Shown one piece after another: positions 56,505-64,000 of a stretch of 64,000 nt of DNA. The DNA is taken from positions 186,001 through 250,000 of the forward strand of contig JAIWQS010000137.1 of the NCBI GenBank assembly GCA_029891385.1. The letters run 5' to 3'. How positions within the stretch are numbered: position 1 is the stretch's first letter; each line of letters starts with the position of its first letter. The notes beneath the pieces are model-generated. The model ran no database searches, was not told the DNA's origin, and saw only the letters and a program-made list of their open reading frames with translations. The position numbers and the translations under genes were made by a program. Origin of the DNA: Erythroxylum novogranatense. Taxonomy: Eukaryota; Streptophyta; Magnoliopsida; Malpighiales; Erythroxylaceae.

Positions 56505-59310
56505 TTTGTTTATATATATTTTCATCTCATTTGGATAGGTTTCTGACACTAAAATTGGTCTTTATAGCTTTATTTGATAATTATTTGAATTATTGTGCCT
56601 TATATTTAATTTGAGTTTATAGGGGAAAAAATTGTCGTTTTTGATTTAACTGTGACAAATTAATTTTTGGACAATTGATGCTACATTATTTTTAATTTTT
56701 GTTGTAGGATATTTGAAGAAATAAAAAAAAGAAGCGTTAAAAGAGGTAAAGAACAGATGCTTAAATGCAAACATCAAAAGGAAGAGGTTTGTAGATAATG
56801 GGTTGTGGACCAAAGAGGAATAAATATATAATGGTGGTAGGTGCTTTGTATGGTTGAGCGTGGATTTAGGAGCTGTATGCTTGGCTAAAAAAAGAAAAAA
56901 AAATGCAAGTAACAGTCCAAAATGGCAAGTAAAAAGGAAAATAATGCAAGGGGGACATGAGGAAGTATGGGCATTGTTGGAAGAGTGGTGGCTTGGTAGT
57001 GGTCTGTTGGGTGTGTGAGTTTGGTGTTTTGCGTGAGTAAGGCTGGAAAATTAAGAAGAAAATAACAAGGCAACATGGGAGCTGAAAGAAAGATTGTGCT
57101 GTGGGCTCGTGAGTTGCTGGAAAAATTAAAAGGAGTGCGTGAGTGGAGTTGTGAAGGTGTTTGTGCTGTGTAGTGTGGGCTGCTGGACGTTGTCTTGGAG
57201 TGAATTATTACATAAACAGTTTAAAAAAAACAGCAGCAGAAACGTGAGAACAAAAGAGGCATGGAGACATGGCATGGGCGTTGAGTGCAGTAGGTGGAGG
57301 CTGCATGTGCGTGTCTTTGTGTGCAGCAGAGGCATGGAGGAGAGTAACATGTTTGTGATGTGGGTGTCTGTTGTGAGCTTAAGAGGAGAGCAAGAGAGGC
57401 TGGAGAGGTAGTTGGTGAAAAGAGGCAGCAGGCGTTGTTGGTGAAGCTGAAAAATAAATAAATAAAAAGCAGTGTTAGTGTGGTGTAACTTGAGTGTGTG
57501 CGTGTGTGAAGTGTGCTGCTGTGTTTTCTATGTTGTTTTGTGTGTGTGTGACTTGCGTGAGTTTTGTGTGTGCATGAAAGTTGTGACGCAAAGGAAGGAG
57601 ACTGTTGGGCGTTAGAGGCTGTGTGAGTTGCTGGACAAAGAAACTAAAAAAAAGGCTGCTGTGTATGAGAGTAAAGTTGCTGCTGGGCTTTGCGTTAGAG
57701 TGTGTGTGTGCTGTGGAGACGTGTGGGCGTGAACTGAAGAGGAGTAGCGTGGAGTATGGGGTCTGGAGAGCTGAGGTGAAGATTGTTGGGAGTTGTGATT
57801 TACGTGACCAGTGTTTGTGTTTGGAAGTGTAGTGTATGGTATTGGCCAACGTGAAAAGTAAAACGTTGGAATAGCTGTGCGTTGGAGTTGAGGTGAGTGT
57901 GTGTTGTGTGAATGAAAAATAATCAGTTATTGGCTTGAGAGTTTAACGTGAAAGGCTTGCTGCTGTGTGGTGAGTTAACGTTGTGCTTAGTGTGAGTGGC
58001 CTTGAGAGGGGCTGTGTTATTGACCACGCAAGGAGGCAGCAGCTGGATTAAGAGGCGACGTTTGTGAAGCTAGAGCTGTGAGTGTGAAGTGTGTGAAGAT
58101 GTGAGTGTGTGGGCTGAAAAAAATAAGAAAATACGTGAAGTGTAGTTGGCTTGTGAGTGTGTGGTTTAAGCATAGATCTAAGAGCTGGGTGACTTGAGTG
58201 GTGTGAGGAGAAGGATGTGTGCTACGTGAGTGTTATATGAGCTGTTAGTTGAGTGGGAGTAGCTGGTGAACGTGGGCTTGTATGTGCTGTTGCTGTTGAA
58301 GAAGGAAAAACGCTGTTAGGGTATCTGAATTGTTATTGGTCCTCGTCTCTTCCATAGATCCAAAACCTTCATTCTCAACTTCATAGCTGATCGCCGAATC
58401 TCAACATCAGCAGCGTCTTCAATGGATTTTTGCGGCTAATTCATCCTAATCCTTCGGTTCAATGGCAAAGGCAGGAGCTTGGATTTTTCTAGGGGAGTTT
58501 AAACTGCAATTAATTTCTGTCCATTTAATTATTTAGTAATTCATAGATCTTACTATTTAATTATTTGGAGTTGCGTTTATAACCTGAATTAATGTTTGGC
58601 AATTGATATTGTGTTGATTTGGATTTAATTTCATTACTTTGTTTTGGGTCAAAACTTTGTATTGGGATTTTAGCGAAATTGGTAATTATTCAAGGTGGCT
58701 TGAATTATTTCGATCATTTTATCTCATTGTTGGCATAAATTACATTTAAGCGTAAAAGTCGAGCATTGGCGTTAGTACCTTAGTTCTATTTTACTAGACC
58801 GGGTGGCGGTTAGTAAATTGGGATTTTGGAAAATATTTTGTAACAATTCGAGGTGGCTCGGTTGTTAGTTTAAAAGCTTGATTTTAATTCTTGGTTTAAT
58901 TGTTTTAAACTCCCATATCTGTTTGAGCGACGATTGCCTGCGTTATTGAACTGGAGGATTGCGTTTATCATCGTTAATTAATTGTGTTTCTTTTCTTATT
59001 TAATTCACTCGTTGTTATTTCAAATGACTCATTTAAATTTTAAAGAAATACCAAAAACAAGTCCTTTGCATTTATTTTAATTCGTCGTAATTTTTAGCGG
59101 TAATTGTTAAAATCAAACCCCATTTTTCAGTCTAGGTTGCATTGCATTTAGTTACTTAGGAAATTAATTTCACTTTTGGTTCCTCAGAGAGAACGACCCG
59201 AGGTTGCGCTATACGCAATCCTTGGTTAAAATTTTTGAAGTAACCCCAAGGCGACAATCGGACGGAAAGAAAGGTTATTTCAAGGGTAAACTTTATTCTA
59301 TTGCAGATAC
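56505..59310 (+). repeat. LTR-type insertion splitting the LINE
   Basis: About 2.8 kb without coding potential: an AT-rich start, then a strongly G/T-rich, C-poor block (56880-58330), then AT-rich DNA. It ends with 'gttcctcagagagaacgacc' (about 59180), a motif close to the 3' end of many plant LTRs. The order is the same as in the LTR at 61226-63765. LINE reading resumes at about 59311. The exact ends and duplicated target site could not be fixed by eye. It is either a solo LTR or a small LTR element. Confidence 0.6.
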
Positions 59311-61225
59311 GATTGAACTTACTAACTTTCTTTGTAGGGGTGGAATTGACTGACCTTTGTTCCATAGGACGTGTTTTTACGTGGTCTAATACCAGCATGG
59401 CTCTATGAGAGTTCGGAAGAAATTGGATAGGTGATTGGTAAACCCAATGTGGCTCAGTATTTTTTTTCTCAATCATTAGTGCATTTTGATGATAACTTGA
59501 CTTTTGATCATTGCTTTATGCTCATACATGTTAAGACTGACTTAAGTATGAGCCGAGCTCCCTTTAGTTTCTTTAATGGTGTTACACAATAGGAGGGGTT
59601 TATGGATATCATTTCCACTTGTTGGCAATCGGAGGTTAGGGGGTACAAGGTGTTCTAACTTATGTCCAAGTTGAATAGGATCAAACTAGCTTTAAAAATT
59701 TTCTATTGGAGTCGACAATAGAATATCTTACAACTAAAAGATCAACAGAAGTAGGCATAGGAGCACTTTTATGCTCTACCGGATGACCCGCACAGGAGAC
59801 TTACTAAGTCAGCTCTCTTGAAGGATTACCAAACAGAGTTAATGTTCCAGCAGTCAATTCAAAGACAGAAGGCAAGAGTGAAATGGCTTTATGAGGGGGA
59901 TGCTAATACCAGCCTCTTTCACGATTTTAGCCAGACGTAATTATAACCGAATAGTGGGTTTGTTGGATGGTAGTGGTGTTATGCAATATAATCTTTATGG
60001 GATGTTGCAACTTGCATCTTCATACATCTCGCAGTTTTTGGGATCTACGCAGGTGGAGACTCCCTCGATGCATTTGCTGGAGATCCTGAAAGGAGCAATT
60101 AGACATGAAATAAAGGCAGAGTTAATAGCCTCATTCTTAGAGCAGGTTATACGGGAAACAGTTTTCAATATGCATCCATCCAAATCTCTGGCTTCAGATG
60201 GTTTTACGGGGTGTTTCTTTCAACTTACCTGGCGTATCATTGGTTCTTTGGTGGTTGAGACTATTTATGAATTTTGTTAGAATTCTACTATGTTGAAGAC
60301 TCTTAATGACACTTTTATTTGTTTGATATCGAAGAAGGTCCATCCAGTGTCATTTGGGGACTTCCGACAATTTCGTATTGTAACTTGATATATACAACCA
60401 TTGCGAAATTGTTAGCAGGCTGATTGAAAAGCATCTTCGCTGAATCTATTTACCTCACCCAAGGAGCTTTTATCCCGGGTAGACGCATCGAAGATGACAC
60501 ACTCCTCGTTCAGGACCTCCTTAAAGAGTACTCATCTTGGAAGAACATTAAGGGTTGTACACTAAAAATTGATTTCTATAAAGCTTATGACTCAGTAGAC
60601 TGAGGTTTTCTACGAATTTGTTTGGCCACACTAGATTTATTAGAGACATTGGTAAATTGGATTATGCAATGTATACAAACGCCTACTTTGAGTGTATTGG
60701 TCAATGGTACTCCTTCTAAGCCTTTTAAGATTGCTCGAGGGCCTTGTCAAAGGGACCCCCTATCCCCGTATCTGTTTTCTATTGTATTGGAAGGTTTGTC
60801 TAAACTTCTTAGGATGATCATAAGGGCTAATGGGCATTTTAAATATCATCACAAATGACGAGACTTGCAACTTACACATCTTATGTTTGCGGATAACCTC
60901 CTTTTGTTTTGTGAGGCAGATATTACATCGATTAACATCCTTATGATTGCTTTTTCTACCTTCTCTCAGTGGTCGGGCTTATGGATCAGTTTGGAGAAGA
61001 GTAGTTTAATTTTATCTTCTGATATTCAGAATCTTTATGATTTTCAAAGTGCTACTGGGCTCTTTCTCTAACCACCTTATATGTGTTATCTAGGAGTGAT
61101 GATCTCTCCTAAAAAGCTTAGTATTCTGACTGTATCCCTATGCTAGAGAGAATTAAAGCTAGAGTTCTATCGTGGTAAAACCGGTTCCTATAGGTACTTT
61201 TGAGCTTTCACATTCACTGGCTTAC
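59311..61225 (+). pseudogene. LINE endonuclease end and reverse transcriptase
   Basis: Near 59340 'ELTDLCSIGRVFTWSN' continues the endonuclease. 'VKWLYEGDANTSLFHDF' near 59880 and the frame 59891-60280 lead into the reverse transcriptase with 'SDGFTGCFFQLTW'. 'TQGAFIPGRRIEDDTLL' lies near 60460, 'KGCTLKIDFYKAYDSVD' near 60550, and 'VNGTPSKPF' with 'GPCQRDPLSPYLFSIV' near 60740. The catalytic block at about 60890 reads 'MFADNLLLF', Asn where LINEs have the second Asp of A/FADD. Stops and shifts are frequent. The domain is cut at 61225 by the solo LTR. Confidence 0.85.
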
Positions 61226-63765
61226 TGATAGGATTGAATTATCTCATATTTTCTTATGTATTTCCATATAATTTCAATCCTATTTTTATGATAAATTACT
61301 TAATTTGTCTTCAATTTGTGTTGATTACTAGGTTGGAGAGAAGTGGGAGCAAGATACATTTTAATTGTCTAATCAAATGAGCATTAAAGGTGGGGAGCAA
61401 ATTAGCAACAATAGGCAGCAGGCAAACGCACAAAAGGAAAATTAAATTATCACGCAACAAGCCAGCTATAGACGGATGCAGGTGGAGAATATGGGAGTTG
61501 CATTTTAATTGTCACATCCAATGGACAGTGAGGTGAATAAAAAAAGAAAGCATGGGGGCTGTGCGTGAACAGCATGGAGGGAAACAACAAATAAGTGGAG
61601 GCACTGATTCCACGCAGAAGAGGAGCAAACTAAGAGCCCCACCATGCACATCAGTGGAGGAATTAACTAAAAGAAAGAAAAGCTAGCTACATCACCACAC
61701 CACCAAGAGGGAGACAACGTGAACTGCACATGAGGAGAAACCCACCAACAGCAGCCACTCCACGCCAAAAACACCAGCTAGGGATGCACTTAAGGAAAGA
61801 AGACGTTAGCAGTAGGTTGAGATAAAAGGTGACCACCATGCATGTAAGGAGAAGACAGCTCCAAGAGGACAAACGTTACACCAGAGGAGGGGTATTCACG
61901 TTACAAAGAAAGCATGGGGGCTAGCCACAGCTGCTGGGAAGCTCAACGCAATTCACCAGAAGAAAGACCCATGCAGACACCACACCAGTTGGAAAGGAGA
62001 AGGAAATGAGGCTCCACCATGAAAAAGAAGAGGAAGGTGAGCTGGCGTTATGGGGGCGGCAGTAGAGAATGAGAGCTAAAGAGATTTCAATTTTCAACCA
62101 TCATTGAAAGAGTGGCCAACGTTTTCAAGGAGAAACGCGTCGTAAAGGGCGTGGAGCATAGAGGATTTAAGGGTTTTACATTGATGTAGACCCTTAATTG
62201 TCCAATCAATCTACAGTACAGAAGAAGAAAAGAGGGATGTGCGTTAACTGTGAGAGTGCGTGAAGTAGCATGAATAAAAGGAGAAAATAAGGTGTAAAAT
62301 GGGAGGTGTGTGGACTGAGGAAGAGCAGACCCACGCAGGCTGGCACTAGAAGGAGGATAGCTGGAGGGACGCCCATGCAGACCAGCTCCTAACGCACTAA
62401 ACAAGGAGAATAAAACTAACAGAAGAGAGGAGCTGAACTACAGAGGCGTGCGTTGTGTGAACTACAAGGAGGGATTTAATTGAGTTGCATCTTAATTGTC
62501 CCATCAATTAGCTACAGTAAAGAGGAGGGACAACGTAACATTACAGTGAGAGCAATGAAAACGTGGACAGAAATTAGGAGGGCAGCGTGGAATCAAGTGA
62601 ACGTGAGCGATGAGTCTGCGTTAACGCACTGAGCACAAGCAGAAGAGAAGAAGGGTTTTAAGTGGAGTGACCCTTATTTGTCACTTCAATCAGCTATAGT
62701 GAGGAGAGTGAACAGTGCGACGCTGGAAAGAAGATTTGATATTTTTATCATATAAAAGAAGAATAGACGACAACGGCAGAGCTGGAAGGGCGAGGGATTG
62801 AAAGTTTCTTTGTTACAGACGGTGACCAACGTTGAAGTGTATTTTCAGGAGCTGAAGCTAGTTCATTCGGTAACAGTGAAGGTTATACTTTAATTTTAAT
62901 TTGTCAATTTCAGCTATAATAGATAGAGACTAGTATTATGTGTGGCTAATCTTTTAAATCTAGACAAGGTACTTTACGCTTGATTCATGTAATTCGTGAG
63001 ACTCTTGTGATTTAATTGTTTTCGTTTATCTCTTTCGTTTATTTAATCTCCGCACCTTAATCGATTTATTATTGTTGAGTTTGTTGATTAATGAGGCATG
63101 TTAATTGATTGACTTGATGATAAATTGCCGAATAGATTAGTTAATTCGTGATTACTGTCTATCGAAGTGGCGAATTAATTTCAATTAAGAAATTAATGAG
63201 ATTAAATAATTTGGTCTAAATAGATTGTGGCTTTTCCGATTATGTTGGCTGAGACAAAGGTCCATTAGAAGCCTATCGCTGCCATAGATTATATTCTGCA
63301 GAGCTTTACTCGGGAATAGTCTAATTGGTTAGGGTAATAATTTGCGGAGCTTTACTCGGGGTTATCGAATAATTGTGAATGGATTGGTTGATACGTGCTG
63401 TTCACTGTCTGCTATAACTTTGTCCATAGGAGTGAATGAAATTCATATTTTTGAGTCTATGATCGAATTACGGTATCAAACGGGAGAGTACCTTGGCTAG
63501 ACTTTTCCTTATATTGCTTTCAATCTTTATTTTTAAATTCCTTTGACGTGATTTCGTGCTCTAATTTCGTGTTCTAAAATCAATCATTCCCAAATCAATT
63601 ATTTTCATTATTTTTATTTTTATTTTCATCTGTTTATTTTTATTTTTGATTTCACACAAATAAATAATTACTACATTGATCTCTGTGGTTCGACCCTATT
63701 CATCACTTTACTCGCTTAAGTATTCTAGAGTAGGAATTTATTTTTTTTGGTTTGACACGCCATCA
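61226..63765 (+). repeat. Solo LTR inserted in the LINE reverse transcriptase
   Basis: Starts TGATAGGATTG and ends GACACGCCATCA, 2540 bp. It is flanked by CTTAC (61221-61225) and CTCAC (63766-63770), a 5-bp duplication with one mismatch. The LINE domain resumes in register on the other side, which confirms the insertion point. Content is AT-rich, then a 1.4-kb purine-rich block (61330-62880), then AT-rich DNA, then 'ctctgtggttcgaccctatt' near 63680. There is no internal region or second LTR. Confidence 0.8.
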
Positions 63766-63770
63766 CTCAC

Positions 63771-64000
63771 CTATACCATCTTTCCCCGTAAGCTTATTGC
63801 TTAAAAGCTTTTTATGGGCTGAGAGATGTGAAGTTGATGGTGATGCTAAAGTTAATTGGAGGGAGTTAACTTGGTCTAAAAAAGAGCGAGGACTTAGAAT
63901 TAAGTGCTTGGTTACTTTACAAAGGGTCCTTATTAGTAAGCAATTGTGGTAGTTAATCACTGGAAAAGAAGCCCTATGGACTAAATGGGTTCACCACGTC
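63771..64000 (+). pseudogene. LINE reverse transcriptase C-terminal part, continued
   Basis: The frame from about 63770 carries 'KVNWRELTWSKKERGLRIK', then 'LQRVLISKQLW' and, after a stop, 'GKEALWTKWVHHV' up to the window edge. This is the post-catalytic region of plant LINEs leading to the zf-RVT domain. It directly continues the segment broken at 61225. The rest of the element lies outside the window. Confidence 0.82.

Noticed and set aside
57475..57849. 124-codon Thr/His-rich minus-strand frame
   Set aside because: It is a by-product of the G/T-rich skewed tract; no domain is visible.

Overview
The window is nuclear DNA of a flowering plant, most likely a eudicot. It is AT-rich and dominated by retrotransposons, and it holds one long plant-type NB-ARC/LRR gene with a spliced start plus remnants of plant DC1 zinc-finger genes. 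The species cannot be read from the sequence. About four fifths of the window is mobile-element DNA in several nested layers. Junctions were read by eye; the best ones rest on matching 5-bp target-site duplications (TSDs).

Layout: 1-1261 is the right end of a long terminal repeat (LTR). 1641-4012 is a minus-strand Ty3/gypsy fragment (gag, primer-binding site, LTR). 4030-5005 is a minus-strand LINE fragment. 5060-14925 is a complete but decayed Ty1/copia element of SIRE/Maximus type (TSD AACTA) with an extra ORF region after pol. It sits inside a copy of the sequence that follows the NLR gene. 15190-18745 holds DC1 gene fragments and a 5'-truncated copia. 18746-22590 is non-coding, probably gypsy LTR-derived, and 22591-24415 is a solo LTR (TSD GAGAG). 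24421-27077 has no recognisable gene. 27228-29570 is a DC1-domain pseudogene and 29610-31890 a hAT transposase pseudogene. 32562-34248 is a small gag-only LTR element (TSD ATTGG).

34807-39676 is the one apparently functional gene: an NB-ARC/LRR receptor of about 1250 residues in two exons, with almost nothing in front of the NB-ARC domain. 40231-49145 is an LTR fragment followed by a rearranged minus-strand gypsy element without readable pol. 49365-54860 is a minus-strand copia element (TSD GATAA) whose coding region is only lightly damaged. From 56166 to the window end lies one LINE split by two LTR insertions; the second is a solo LTR at 61226-63765.

Biologically this is a small resistance-gene island (NLR plus DC1 relics) in a graveyard of nested retroelements. 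The NLR's own downstream sequence was duplicated before the large copia inserted, so the NLR copy preserves the empty site. The most useful observations are the N-terminally bare NLR with a charged insertion and a shifted C-terminus, the gag-only element, the oddly arranged gypsy with duplicated leader, and the dated insertions. No clearly new biological system was seen.
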